A DNA stretch of 64,000 bases from Bostrychus sinensis (taxonomy: Eukaryota > Chordata > Actinopteri > Gobiiformes > Eleotridae). The stretch's first letter is position 1. Every line of letters starts with the position of its first letter. The stretch lies in assembly GCA_020698575.1 (NCBI GenBank), contig CM036253.1, positions 33,639,719-33,703,718 on the forward strand, given 5' to 3'. Position numbers and translations under genes: made by a program. Under the pieces are notes generated by a model, which saw nothing but the letters and a program-made list of their open reading frames with translations, was not told the DNA's origin and ran no database searches. Positions 35,478-47,359 of the stretch are shown in pieces.

Positions 35478-35850
35478 CCTCTATTCTGCTGAATCGACTT
35501 CTTGAGCTTTTAACTATGTTATAATGTTGTCTCCTCCTCAAAAACAGATCTCGGGCAGTATTTTGTTTCATTCACACGTTTCACAGCTCTACATAAACAC
35601 TTCAAATCATGAAGTGCTCCTGCGCATTTCTAAAGCCCATACATTGTCTCTAGACTTATTCTGATCATTTCAGCCTTAAACCTCCATCCCTACAAAATAG
35701 TCAGCTCATTTGTTAGCGTCATGTTAATAATGGCCGTGCTAAATAGCCATTTTATGCTCTGTCCAGTCCCCACTGTTGCCAGCAGGGTGCGACAGACACC
35801 TACTCCAAGTGTTCTCTGTGAAGTCAAAATAACAGCTCCCCAAAAGCAAA
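35478..35850 (+). repeat. CCCTATTCTGCT repeat family, near-complete copy
   Basis: Starts gggcctctattctgctgaat, passes ttaactatgttataatgttg and tctcctcctcaaaaacagat, and ends in gcgacagacacctactccaa and acagctcccc. It is the most complete copy in the window. Confidence 0.7.
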
Positions 35851-35984
35851 GGTTTTCCATGTACATTAGTTTAAGTTGCTGCCTCTGCATGGTGTTTTTA
35901 ACATAACTGTAAAATGGAAAAGTATGTGTATGTGGATCATTTGTGATCTTTTTTTATTTTATTATTATTATTATTTTTTTTTTT

Positions 35985-36725
35985 TTTACTTTTGTTATTT
36001 GTTATCATTTATTCATTTATTTGAAGGACAATGTACAGTTAAACATAATGCGAAGGCAAAAATGTCTGCACCAGATTATAGCCACATGGCTAATTTCCAT
36101 CTGTAGTCCTTAAACATATGCAATTATTATTTCATCAATACACATAAATAACAATAAAATTTACACAAAGATAAACTCATCTGTATTGAATCTTATTAAA
36201 ACTACATAAATAGTAATTCGTTATCATTATTTCCCCCCCAAAAAAAATCAATTCATCATCAATCAAACCCTACTATAAAATTTCACGTATTATTTCATTA
36301 ACATCATTCACAGATAAAAACTATATTCAATAAACACTGTATCAGCAAAAAATTTAATTACCATTATCATAAATATTTGTCCCCACTTAAGACCACACAA
36401 ACACCACTCCACCAACGTTTCCTGTTGATTAAATAATCAAATTATACATTCCTCAGGAATCTAACAATATAATCCCAAAATCCAGACATGTTTTAAGCTC
36501 AACCGGTAGTGAGTTCCACTTTTTTGCTGCAGTAAATGAGAAAGAGGATTGTCCCATTGTACTATGTTTAAGGGGGATGGTCAGATCAGAATTTACAGAT
36601 GAACGGGATGTTCTAGTCATTTGATCCAAGCGCAACTGAAAAAACTCTCTTAATGGAGGGGCAGCAGTGTTATGCAAAATTTTAAACATGTATATAATAC
36701 ATAATAATACATAATACATGCACTA
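35985..36725 (-). mobile_element. Non-LTR retrotransposon 3' end relic (LINE)
   Basis: The minus-strand frame 36719-36453 reads MFKILHNTAAPPLREFFQLR, then RTSRSS, LTIPLKHSTMGQSSFSFTAA and KKWNSLPVELK. This is the C-terminal segment following the reverse transcriptase in many fish LINEs. Plus-strand sequence to its left (gaaggacaatgtacagttaa) fits a LINE 3' UTR. It is 5'-truncated and lacks the RT core. Confidence 0.7.
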
Positions 36726-37602
36726 TTCTTGACTTGACTTCTTGACCAAAATCTATTGAAAAACACAGTCATTTTGGTTGCTATTCACTAAAACCATTAT
36801 TTTTATAGAATCCAGCCACAGGGAGTCACAGTCCGGTAGGAAGGGCATCCATCTGTAAAACCAGTGCCAGGTGGAGTTCCTGCCTCATGTTCTTCATGAG
36901 TGAGGGGAAGGATGTAGCAGAGCATTATTGCAGCTGTATGTCTCAACATGGCTTTTGAGACAAGCTGGGGGCAATCGGCGGCCTGGTGCGGTTGAAGATA
37001 GTTTTTCAGCAAAGTGAGTCTGTTTGGTGTGGAGACAGTTAGACCTGGTTTTGGCTGATTAATCATGTTGAATCGGCGTCAAGTGTTATGCTCCCGTTAA
37101 CAGTTTGTGTAACAGCTTGTGTTTAACATCAAAATATAAGGAACGTTTGTCCTGCAACTACTTCATTATGTTTCCCAGATCTGTGATGCTAATGTGCTGC
37201 AGTTAGCTTACCTTAGCTTGTAGCCTCGTGCAGATAAAAATATAATCCTCCTCTGAGGCAAACAGCTGCAATAATCCAGTCCCTTTTATTCATTACTGTG
37301 ATCAGACAAGTTTAATTTAGTGTGTATGATTATTATTCACTGATAAATATGTGTTGACCACTTGAGTGTTGCAGAGGTTTGTTTATTTATAGAAGCCCAT
37401 TATCAGCAGAGTTAAGTGACTAGCGCCACCTGCTGTTCTATATAGAAATTACATCATGCACGTGAGCAGAACCTACATGCTCCTCTGTGGTGTGTCTGTA
37501 GCTCCTTTTTGTGCAGACCAGGGGAGACGTGAGATGTCTTCTGACAGCGGCGGGACGTTGGGTTGATGTGTGCCAGGGTTAGGTCTGACCAGACCACAGG
37601 AG
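36726..37602. other. Intergenic; unassigned repeat at 36800-37080
   Basis: The phrase gtccggtaggaagggcatcc and following sequence resemble a fish interspersed repeat, but I cannot assign it. No gene recognised. Confidence 0.45.
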
Positions 37603-37610
37603 CTCTGAAG

Positions 37611-38090
37611 TAGTGATGGGTCATTTGCGAATGAGCCAGCCTTAAGAGTCAATTCTTTGAAGCAAATCGGAAGTGCTGACTCCTGTAGATGAGAGCTGAA
37701 TCTTCAGCTGCTCCTGCTCAGCTCTGCTAAAAATCTGCACAAGCACAGCAGAATTTTATTTTCAGTCTAATTACATGCATCGAATCACATGCTTTTCATT
37801 GGGGAAAGGGAAGAAATTTGCAAAAACCAAAAAAAGCAGAGTCTGGCTGTATTTTTGATATATTGGAGACAGCAAACATGAGGATAGAATTTTGTAATTG
37901 TATTTTGTGTTTGCACAGTGAATATAAAAATGTCTTTTATGAAAACACAGATGAAAAAATGGTTTACCAACACACAAACCATTCATAATTGCCAAATTAG
38001 ACCTAAATAAAATGCTCTGATACCAAATGAAGAGCCATTTGGGAGCCATAAGAGTCGAATCTTTGAAAAGAGTCAGCCTGCCCATCACAA
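37611..38090. mobile_element. hAT-type MITE (TAGTGATGGG termini)
   Basis: The 480-bp element starts TAGTGATGGG and ends CCCATCACAA, a 10-bp inverted repeat with one mismatch. It is flanked by ctctgaag (37603-37610) and gtctgaag (38091-38098), an 8-bp target duplication with one difference. No transposase; the minus-strand open frames inside have no domain. Confidence 0.8.
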
Positions 38091-38699
38091 GTCTGAAGCT
38101 GACCCAGGACTCACTAGAGCTTCCATGTTACATAGGAGATGAGTGCAGGCCATTTTTGAGATAGAATAGAACAAAAGTTTTTATTTTAAAATTAGGACAA
38201 ATATTGCTGGCAGCACACAGATAAAACAAAGTGTTCCGTTCATCATGCTACATTATGTACAGTATTTATTCAGTTATGTTCCATTCAGAACATGAGAGGG
38301 TTTCTGTTCACTGAAATGCTCTCATGGACTGTAAATGTGCTCAGTACTGTCAGACTCATGTTGAATGGCCCAACAGCACAGTGTGGTGGGATCCATATGT
38401 TTCACAGATACAAGCGCACTTTGATCAGTCAGAACGGCAGTCCATAGGGAGCCACTCTGGGGCCGAACGTGACAGAAGTTAGAGGGTCGTGGCAGAGTCC
38501 AAGTCAGAGCAGAGCATCTCATTCACATGCACCATCACAACCCCAGCCAGAGCCTCTGCTGTGGACAATATGGGCCCAATAGGTGTCTGCATGAGGGGCA
38601 TTCTTCTTTTTATTCTTCTGTTCCACATGTGCCACGATGGGACAGTGACTTGTACTGTACTTATACTGGTGTAGGGCTAAGGTGGGAGCTGGTGGAAGC
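38091..38699. other. Intergenic, no gene recognised
   Basis: The short open frames on both strands at 38.3-38.7 kb have no recognisable domain. Confidence 0.5.
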
Positions 38700-38960
38700 A
38701 CATTCATAAAATTCAAAATTCATTCATTTGTTCATTTTTTTCTGCTTATTCCCTTAAAGGTCGCAGGTACTGGAGCTCATCCCAGTAACTTTGGGCCTTA
38801 GGCAGGGTACACCCTGGACAAAGGCCAGTTAGTCACTGGACTGACACAAAGACATACATTGACAGACAACCGTTCACTCTCACATTCATTCATTAGGGGC
38901 AATTTAGAGTCACCAATTCATCTTACACATGCATGTGTTTGGATGGTGGGAGGAAGCTAA
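38700..38960 (-). repeat. Teleost interspersed repeat (SINE/LINE 3' tail), reversed
   Basis: The reverse complement of the 2335-2545 repeat: gcagggtacaccctgg, acaaccgttcactctcacat, tttagagtcaccaattcat and acatgcatgtgtttgg, then tggtgggagg. Confidence 0.75.
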
Positions 38961-38999
38961 AAGTTAAACCTCGAGTTCAGGAGGAAAAATTAGGTTTTC

Positions 39000-39319
39000 G
39001 TCCTGGTTGTGGAATCAATCAATCCAGCAACCTTTTTTTCTATAGCACCTTCCAACAAAGTCAAACCAAAGTACTGTACAACATTAAAAATGTGATAAAA
39101 ATCAATAAACATCATACAAATAGGTCAAAAAGCACATTACAACATTAAAATAAAGAGAAGTGTTACAGAGCCACTAAGTGCCAAAAGCCATTATGACTAA
39201 GTAGGTCTCAAGTTTGGCTTTAAACAGAGGTAGGTCAGTGATGGAACATAACTCAATGGGCAGAGAGTTTCAGAGTTCTGGACTCTCTGGGAGTATGGTG
39301 TCTAGGGCCCTCTGCTAAG
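39000..39319 (+). repeat. Unclassified fish interspersed repeat
   Basis: Contains tctatagcaccttccaacaa, agtactgtacaacattaaaa and tctcaagtttggctttaaac, then ggcagagagtttcagagttc, phrases typical of a dispersed teleost repeat I cannot name. Confidence 0.5.
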
Positions 39320-39505
39320 GGCTGTCTGGTCCTTGTACGAGTTTCCTCCACAGGGTGGCTGGACTCCCTTAGAGATGGGGTGAGGAACTTGGAGTAGAGC
39401 CACTGTTCCACCATATCAAGAAGAGCCCCCGGGTTTCAGATGCCTCCTGGACACCTCTCTGAAGGTGTTCCAGGCATATCCCAATGGGATGCCCCAGGGC
39501 CTCAA
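39320..39505 (+). mobile_element. LINE 3' coding fragment
   Basis: Sense-strand fragment of the C-terminus of a fish non-LTR retrotransposon: gtggctggactcccttagag, agtagagccactgttccacc and atgcctcctggacacctctc, then gaaggtgttccaggcata, encoding a decayed version of the RMPPGRLPGEVFRA region. It is the same family as the minus-strand relic at 58.3-60.4 kb. Confidence 0.7.
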
Positions 39506-41130
39506 ACACACTGGATGCATAACCTGAGTGTGGCGACCGTGTCAGGGAGTCATTTTTACTTTGGCACCCAACTTAGCAGACTGGAGCAGCCACACTGGCC
39601 GCGTGAGGCGCGAGGATCCAGCAATGCCTCACCTATTTTTCACTCCTGCAATTGGCACTGGGTCTCGTTTTTCACCTAAAATATATCCAAAATAAGCATA
39701 TTGTTATATTTTGGCAACTACCATGAGCACTCCACAAACCTGATGCATTTTTTTAATGTTTGAAGGATCACTGGCTCTGATGGAACGTGAATTAGGACTT
39801 TCACTTTTACTTGTAAAAAGTCTCACATTTGCAATGTGAAGCCTACAGAGATGGTAAACACTTCTATTCAGTCTATAGTCACCATGGGTCTATTATATGT
39901 AGCTGTATTATATTGACTGTTCCATGGCTTTTCTGTAGAGAGGAAGCTGCCAGCAGAGAGCTGCCAGTGTGACCAACCTCGTGTCTAGTAGACTTGCAGC
40001 TGTGCCCAACCATCTACTGTGTTTGAGGCCTCAGGCCACAATGAAAAGACCATATCCAGGTAAATTATTTTTTGAGCAGATTTAACCCCTCTAAGCCAGC
40101 TGCAGAGAGCCAACTCCAGCAAACTTCAGCCTTTTTAAAAAGTGCAGGTGGTGTTTTGTTACTTGTGATGGTGATGGTTATGGTGATTCTACCATGCAAG
40201 AATCCTGCACTTCCCAATGATCAGTGGAAATGAAGGTATGTCATTCAGGTGAATTGGAAAGACAAGTGGAAAGCTGTGTCAAGTTGTAGTGACCAATTAT
40301 GTCAAAGCAATGTTATATTAATTTCAAATCCACCGACATTACTGATTATGTCTTGTGCCTAGAAATGGATGCATAGATTATCTTTAGATGTTCTGACGTT
40401 CATTCAGAGACATGTTTAAGTACCAAGCAATATTAACATATAAGTGTTTGAATAAAGCATATTTTTCACCACAAGCATTCAGCCTGCTTCAGTATTATTA
40501 TATAGATCAGAGCTTCTGTGTCGACTACTGAAGACTTAAGTATCAAATCGTCAGTTAGAACTCATCAATGCGTATATGGGATGTATGGATAACATGTGAA
40601 CAAACTGTATCTGATCATGATCGTGAACAGCAGCTGAATAGAAGACCACAGATGGGCTGCCCTGCTGTTTGACGATGAGCCTTTGATTCCTAACTGACAC
40701 TGAAGTATTATGGTCCTGGATGCAGCTGGTATGAAGTACTCCTAATTCTACAGCACATGAGGACAGCAGCCTAATCGTGCTCCAAGCGAAGGGTACACAA
40801 GGACAGTGTGCGCACGTGCCCCACACATGTTCCTTCAAGCAGCTGTGTTAGTGCTACTAAATGGATACAGGCAACAGGATAGAGGGTGTTTGATCACTGA
40901 AACAGAAAAGACACTTAACCAGTCCAAAAAGCAGCTGATTCAGAGGAGCACAAACCTCAAACATGGCAGCCGTTTTGATTTTTTGACAGTGTAGCAAAGC
41001 CTACATAAATGCAATGATACTTTGGGATTTCATGTTGGTCACAGGCAAACACTCATCAAACCACTGGAAGTTTTCGACACACAAGCACTTGGGATCCTGT
41101 AAGAAAACACAACAATATTATCGTTGTCAA
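39506..41130. other. Intergenic, no gene recognised
   Basis: No transposon family was identified with confidence, and open frames are under 100 codons without domains. Confidence 0.5.
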
Positions 41131-41300
41131 AAGGTCGCACAATGGCAAAGTGGTTGGCACTGTCGCCTCAAAGTAAGAAGGTGTGAGGTTCGAATCCTGG
41201 TGTTGTGGAGTTTGCATGTTCTCCCTGTGTCTGGGTGGATTTCCTCTAGGTGCTCTGGTTTCCACCACCAACCTAAGGGCCTTTATACACAACAACGCTG
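41131..41300 (+). repeat. tRNA-derived SINE with A and B boxes
   Basis: TGGCAAAGTGG (41143-41153) fits the pol III A box, and GGTTCGAATCC (41187-41197) is a consensus B box. They are followed by gtggagtttgcatgttctcc, ctgtgtctgggtggatttcc and tctaggtgctctggtttcc, the tail of a common fish SINE. The related tail at 41740-41815 (gtgctcctgaccagaa) may belong to the same or a second copy. Confidence 0.85.
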
Positions 41301-43280
41301 GCCAGGAAAATGTAACAGTCCTGCCGCTGCGATTTGCTTGTTTCTCCTGAAAACTACTGTAAACTGTAGTACCCATGTTTGTCCAGTAAACAGCGCTGTG
41401 GGCCTCACAAATGCTCTATACCACACAAAGAGTAACTGCAGAAGAAATGATAGTGCCCGTCTGATACTTTCCAGCTACTTTAGGATCTTGTGGTTTTCTG
41501 AAGCCATCCTCATAAAGTCTCTCCTAAAACTAAGTAGTTGTACAGATATTACTGACAGTGACTGGACTAAATATGAACATATGAGACATAAAAGCCTCGT
41601 ATTTAGCGCTCGCGGGTCAGCTGACATACACAATCCTCATGTAAACAAAAGGCCAAAGCGCAATCAAACGTTTGTGGATTCAACAAAACGCGTTGTCGTC
41701 TAAACGGCTCCTAAAACATGCACATTAGGCTAATCCTCCAACTAGGTGCTCCTGACCAGAATCCTGGCTCAGATCTGGAGAAGAGTCCCCAGGAGCTAAC
41801 CTGATTGTGATAGCATAAGCAAAGAGTTGCTATCTATACCACTGAAAACGTTTGTGAAGAGGTGAGATTTTGAGTACAATACTCGGAGGTGATTGGAAAA
41901 ACCGCCAGTTCTATAGCTAAACGACAAACTTCTACGACAGTAAAACAACACAATAAACACTTTGTTAGAAGATTTTTCCGTGTCACCATGTTGTTAACAA
42001 GTATCACTAAAGGACCTTGTTGTTGGCAAACCTACCCCCCACCCCCTCAACTCACGGAAATACTGCCACGCCATTGGCCTGGACTCAAACAAATCAGCGG
42101 AAGCCTGACAAGATTGATTTTTGTGAGTTTGTGAAACACATCGACAATCAGCATTCTCATTTAAAACAATAACAGAATCAAATAAACTTCCAACAGAACT
42201 GAAAGTCCTGAAAATGTTTTGCACAAAAACAAAACAAAAAAAATTTTAAGAAGACATGAAGATTATTTTAATATGTTGTCATGTTTTCTTTTACCAGAAA
42301 AGACAATATATGCACATTCTGTAACAGGTTACAGAGGACTGATGGAAGGAGGCTCAGCGGGGGCTAAACTTTCTAGTACCATTGTCTTACTATGTTTTTT
42401 CACTTTTTTATACTGTACTTTACTATTAAATCTGTTTTATGCTATTCCATCTGTATGTATGCACTGTATTGTTTTCTGTATTGCGCAGATATAGTCTGGT
42501 ACAAAACATATTTGTTCCTCAGTCCCTGCTTAATAAATTAAACAATCTAAGCACAAAGAGAGAGCCTGATGGGAAAACACAGCACAGGTCACAAAATGAC
42601 AAAAGCTGATCAGTAGCAGTGGCTATTCAAGAATTTAGGAGGCCCAAAGAAGGCAAGGGTCCCCACTAAGGCCCCTCTATGTAAATATTTCAGTACCACT
42701 TTAGAATAACTCACCACTTTAAACCCTGGATTACAAACAGGTGATTCTGACCAGTGTGATTGTGTTCACATGATTTTCATTGTGTTGTTTTTGTTAACAG
42801 TTCTCAAATTTTTCCATAATTTTCCAAACATTAAATAATAAAATCTAACAAGAAGGCACAAGAAAGACACATTTCCAAATCTTCTCACTTTTTCATCCTA
42901 GCTCTGCTGTCAACCCTTTGTTTTTCTAGAAATCTATTTGCCATAGGCTAAAGAGGGAGTGCTTTGTTTTGTTTTGTCATGAGGACGATAGTTACATTTT
43001 TATAGTCCGTGTTCAAACAGGTGAAGCTCCTCACCTCACCTCCCTGTCCACTGAGAGGACTGAGAGGACTGTGGGACGTCCTGTTTACAGACACACTCCT
43101 TCCTCACCTGGCGTCTCTCTGTCTGTCTGCTGCTCAGTGGCTCATGGCTCATAAAGGGGTCACAACGGCACCGCAGGCAGGGAACAAACCACTACAGCAG
43201 TAATCATCAAGACCAATGACAAAATAAGAAATACTGATAATATATGGACCAAACTAAATGTGATGTTCAGCACACATTAT
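41301..43280. other. Intergenic, no gene recognised
   Basis: The 229-codon plus-strand frame at 41014-41703 runs through the SINE and shows no domain, so I do not treat it as a gene. The remainder is AT-rich. Confidence 0.5.
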
Positions 43281-43560
43281 TAAAGGTCCCTTATTCTGCT
43301 ACATCAACTTTTCTGGGCTTTTAACCATTCATCATTCATTCACACATGTTTGAGTAATCCTGTATTTTGAGGCAGTGCCCTTCTCAAGAGCTGAAAAAGC
43401 TGAGTCTCACTGCTCTGTGTAGACGCGTGTCACTGGACACCACTTAAACCGCAGCCCTGACGAAGCATTTATCTCATTTATGTTAGCCTCATGTCGCTAA
43501 TAGCAGTGCTAATTAGCCATTATATCATGCGCTGTCTACCATCCACCTTTCAGTACAAGC
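43281..43560 (+). repeat. CCCTATTCTGCT repeat family copy
   Basis: Starts aaaggtcccttattctgcta, then tttctgggcttttaaccatt, cccttctcaagagctgaaaa, gctgagtctcactgctc and atgttagcctcatg. Confidence 0.65.
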
Positions 43561-43999
43561 ACTCAGAAGCTCTTTATAAACAGCAGCTCCGATCTTCTGA
43601 TGCATGCGTACACACAAGGATGAAGTTGGGAGGATTTGAATACACACCTTACACTTAATTAGCGCAGCTGCTAGCAACACAAAGCTAACAAGTAAAAGAG
43701 TCCTTGGCAGTGATTGTTTAAGCACTGATATTATCCCTGTGTTTACATGAACTAATGTACAACTTGACAACTTTACTACACAGAAAAAAGTGAAGCACAA
43801 ACAAAAGTTATGGAGCAAACATCTACTCAGCTGATCCCTCCAGGCACAGCACTAGGGCTGTCCAAACTAAAAAGGAGAAGATCAAGAGGCAGTAGTGTCT
43901 GTAGAGGGCTTTAGTCAGAGGAAGGCCTCAGCCCTGTGGTCCTTCACTGCAGCAGAGCTGATATAAACTAAACAAACAGTGTTTGCAAAGAGCTCGAAA

Positions 44000-44220
44000 A
44001 GCAGCAGGCACCTAATCCAAGAGTTTTCTGCAAAATAAAGTTATGAAATATTAAATGTTGATGTAATTATGTCCAAATTTATTTTAAAATGCTTGACAAA
44101 ACAATAATCTTTACCTATAGGCAGTGAAGCGGAAATTAGTGTAAATGTAAAAACCTGTTGTAACAATTGTATCCTTAAAATACATTATTATATACCAGAA
44201 ATGGAAAAAAATTATTGAGA
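44000..44220 (+). repeat. Duplicated repeat block, copy A
   Basis: Shares caggcacctaatccaagagt, tttctgcaaa, aatgttgatgtaattatgt, gcttgacaaaacaataat and gtgtaaaaacctgttgtaac, then cttaaaatacattatta with 45045-45265, about 1.04 kb downstream. Confidence 0.75.
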
Positions 44221-44853
44221 GCATTTACAAAAGGTGTTCATGAAAATAATGTTTATGGAATGTGAGTTTAAAAAGATAACACTGCTGAAAATTATTTTGT
44301 GTCTCAGTTGATTAATTACCAAAGGTTTTAAAACCCAACCTTTTATTTATTTAGGAATGTGCTCTATAATTTAAAGGAAAATATTTTAAATGTAAATTGC
44401 ACTGTAATAATGGAATGGTAGCCCTGTATTGGGACTATGTGTTACACAGTACAGTAGGATGAATCCAGGTAAAGTGGAAGAAAGAAGAGTTTGAGTTTTA
44501 CATGTAAAAAATAAACAGCCAATCATCAAAGCTGACCTTAAATTGTAGCTTCATCTAAATGCTGATGATTCTGATCCACATCTACATACATACAGTCACT
44601 TTCATCTTTTATATACATCTCAGTCTCACACAAACACAGACACACTTCTCTCCCCGCTCTTTTGTTTTCCTATTTTTACACACTTGCTCTGTGTTATTTA
44701 GTGTATTTTGTATAGTTGTATATGTGTTTTTTTGTGTATGCACAGTTGTATGTCTGTATGTTATTTATTCCTGCTAGGGCCTCTTGGCCAGGTCATGTTT
44801 GCAAATGAGAACTGGTTCCCAATCATTTTACCTGGTTAAGTAAAGGTTAAATA

Positions 44854-44854
<1 letters not shown>

Positions 44855-44913
<59 letters not shown>
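44855..44913 (+). repeat. (AAT)n microsatellite
   Basis: About 19 uninterrupted AAT units. Confidence 0.95.
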
Positions 44914-44915
<2 letters not shown>

Positions 44916-45044
44916 ACTTTGTGCTTAGAAAATGTTTCATACTTTTTTTTTTTTCAAAATGTGGGGTACTTTTGCAATAAAAATGACCCTAATTGTAAAA
45001 AATTGTTTGTTGCTAATGATAAAATCTCAATAAAAAGCTCAGAA

Positions 45045-45265
45045 AGCGGCAGGCACCTCATCCAAGAGTTTTCTGCAAAGTCAAAGTAACAGCTCCCCTA
45101 AAGTAGACATTTTCAATACATATACTTTATCAGTTATAAAAAAATTCAATGTTGATATAAATATGTTCACATTTATTTCAAAAAGCTTGACAAAACAATA
45201 ATATGTGTAAAAACCTGTTATCACAATTCTACCCTTAAAATACATTATTAAATAACAGAAATTAA
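45045..45265 (+). repeat. Duplicated repeat block, copy B
   Basis: Second copy of the 44000-44220 block, same order and orientation, with small indels. It begins with the caggcacctcatccaagag end of the CCCTATTCTGCT family and runs past it, so the shared unit is larger than that repeat as seen elsewhere. Confidence 0.75.
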
Positions 45266-45536
45266 AAAATAGCAATAATAATAACAAATATTTTTTGTCA
45301 GGGATCAAGAGATCTCGATAAAAACACAATAATGCAAAATTTGTTATACATTTTTTACATATATAAGGCTCTAATAACATCAACCCAAGTAAACTACGCT
45401 GACTTTACACAGCTTTCTCACACTGGATTTATGTGTGACTAAACCTTGACTAGCCTACTTTTAAATCAAATAAAAATGAATAGGTTATTGTGACTTTGGC
45501 TGCACATTGACATTAGAAGTGCTCTTTATTATTGGT

Positions 45537-45722
45537 TTAAATGTAGACAGTGACTTCAGGCTTATATTCATAAAAGTCGTAGGTGGCGCAGCGCGGAGCC
45601 GCAGTCCTGACTTCAAACAGCAGCCGTCTGTGATTCTCCATAACAAAAGTACAAAGGCCTGAGCTAACACCTTTAACACCTCTGAGGCGCGCCGGGCAGA
45701 CGCACGCCCCGCCGCAGCGGCC
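45537..45722 (-). CDS. Candidate 3'-terminal exon of an unidentified minus-strand gene
   Basis: A polypyrimidine tract ending CCCCGTGCAG precedes an open exon of 62 codons that ends in TAA, and AATAAA lies only seven bases past the stop (plus-strand tttatt 45525-45530). The peptide begins GRCGGACVCPARLRGVKGVS and ends ATYDFYEYKPEVTVYI, with a central MENHRRLLFEVRTAAPRC. I do not recognise it. The YDFYE stretch only loosely recalls the C-terminal YDYYE motif of alpha-2-macroglobulin relatives. A possible preceding exon is 45888-45806 (acceptor CCTCTCAG, donor CAG|GTGTGT), which is open in the compatible frame. Further upstream exons would have to cross eve1. It may be a relic or chance. Confidence 0.35.
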   Translation of the reverse strand, partial: GRCGGACVCPARLRGVKGVSSGLCTFVMENHRRLLFEVRTAAPRCATYDFYEYKPEVTVYI

Positions 45723-45960
45723 CTGCACGGGGACAGACAGGGGTGGGGCGGGGAACACCTCTGCGTCCTCCTGATCCAGAGGCGCACAGACACACAGACA
45801 CACACCTGGATCAGAGCGGGACGGAGAGCACTAGACTGAAAGCTGCACCGCGCGCACCGGGGCTGATGGGACAGAGCAGGAGCGCAGCCTGAGAGGGGAG
45901 AGAGAGGAGTCGGTGTGAGCGGGACGCAGAGGCGGCCTCATGTGTGAGTACAGGACACTG
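45723..45960. promoter_or_regulatory. eve1: CpG-rich island, probable eve1 promoter region
   Basis: A GC- and CpG-rich stretch in AT-rich surroundings, upstream of eve1. It ends at ATGT|GTGAGTAC (ATG 45940-45942, donor from 45944), which could be the eve1 first exon: one base after the ATG gives phase 1, as exon 2 needs. The minus-strand candidate exons overlap it, so the island could instead belong to that transcript. Confidence 0.4.
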
Positions 45961-46239
45961 GGATAGAGGAATGTTTGCGTAAAAGAACCAGCAACATTCT
46001 GACAGGCCTTTTGTTGTGAACTGTAATATTCTGTAGACCTGATCTTCGGACGCAACCAATATTTCAGAAAGTTATCTGAGCAAAATGAAAATTAAAGCCC
46101 ACTGTCAAGAAATTTTCAGTTTAGTTTCATATAAATATTTTACCAGTACATAACTCTATTTCAGGATAATATTCGGTGGTCAGTGGAATTTGCTTTTGGT
46201 TCACAGGATATACAGGTATATTTTTATCCTTTAACGTGT

Positions 46240-46870
46240 CTACATCACTGGTTCCCAAAGTGGGATCCGGGGTCTCCTGGTGGGTGGTGAAGGTACTGCA
46301 GGGGCCCCGCCAGAGATTGTCTAAATGAAGGAGCTACATAAAAATAAATTGAGTTTGAAATGAAGTACAATTAAAAAGCCTACTTGTTTAAAAATATTAC
46401 TCTGAAGCAATTTTTAGCCACTAAAGTATAGTATAGGCCTGTATTACATCTAAAAAAAATCCACACACAAACCCTTCATATATCTTCATATATCTTGTAA
46501 AACAAAGGAACAGGAACAAAAAAATACAACTGCTGTTTATTTCTTTAATTAAACGTTAAAAGAATAAGTAAATTCTCAGATGCATTTGAGCAGCAGGGAT
46601 TCGGTCTGGGTATGGGTGGGTGGAGGGGGGATGGGGGGGGTACTGGCCTGTCTTGGATACAGCAGGGGAGGCTTCAAGGAAAAAGGCTGGGAACCACACA
46701 CATAGATCAGAATCTAAAATGGTTTTGAACAAAAGCAGAAGGTCTTAACAAATGTTGATCTGATTAGGCCTAAGCCAGATAAAATACTGTTCACACTGGA
46801 TTTGACAGGCAAAAGTTGATTTGTTCACAGCAGTGTGCACTGGTTGACCTAATCTCAAGACAGATATTTA
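46240..46870. repeat. hAT-like element plus shared flank, copy A
   Basis: Begins cactggttcccaaagtggg and its element end is aaggctgggaaccac. About 180 bases beyond the end (aatctaaaatggtttt, caaatgttgatctgattagg, aaaagttgatttgttcaca, gtgtgcactgg) are shared with 49376-49855. Copy A lies upstream of eve1 exon 2 and copy B within the homeobox intron. Confidence 0.65.
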
Positions 46871-47139
46871 AAGTGACCTATGAACATGATAACCATACTT
46901 ACTGTCTTTATTGACAATGTTCACAATATTTTTCAGACAGGTAAAAATCCTGTTTGATTTCATAAGCTTTACACATGTATTAAGTGCTTTCATTTAAAAC
47001 TACTCTTTATGTTCCAACAAAAACCCTGGTGACAGGTCAAGGAACTGTGTATCATTATCACTGATATGGTCATTATATGTATGGCATATTCCATATGTGC
47101 ATAAAACAGCCATTTGTTTTTTATTTATTATTATTATTC

Positions 47140-47345
47140 CTCGACTCTCCATGGTCTTGTGTGTGGAGTTAGCATGTTCTCCCTGTGTCTGGGTGGGGTT
47201 TTCTCTGGGTGTTCTGGTTTTCACCTTAACCTCAAAACCATTAACAATACAGGCTAATCCTCCAAGTACTCCTGACCAAGAACTGGCTCAAGATTTGGGT
47301 CAAAATAATTGGCTAGAGTGGCTTTATGTTGTATTTTTATTGGGG
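47140..47345 (+). repeat. SINE tail fragment
   Basis: Contains gtggagttagcatgttctcc and ctgtgtctgggtggggtttt, then aagtactcctgaccaagaac and tggctagagtggctttatgt. It is related to the SINE at 41131 and to the fragment at 51680-51780, which shares the last two phrases. Confidence 0.65.
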
Positions 47346-47359
47346 AAAAAATGTTTTTA

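Noticed and set aside
41143..41197. Possible tRNA gene (A and B boxes)
   Set aside because: No tRNA acceptor stem or anticodon arm was evident, and the fish SINE tail follows directly, so it is a SINE.
41014..41703. 229-codon plus-strand open frame
   Set aside because: It runs through a tRNA-derived SINE with A and B boxes and shows no domain.
45806..45888. Annotating a confident two-exon minus-strand gene
   Set aside because: The splice signals and frames fit, but the peptide is unrecognised and no upstream exons were found, so only the terminal exon is listed, at low confidence.
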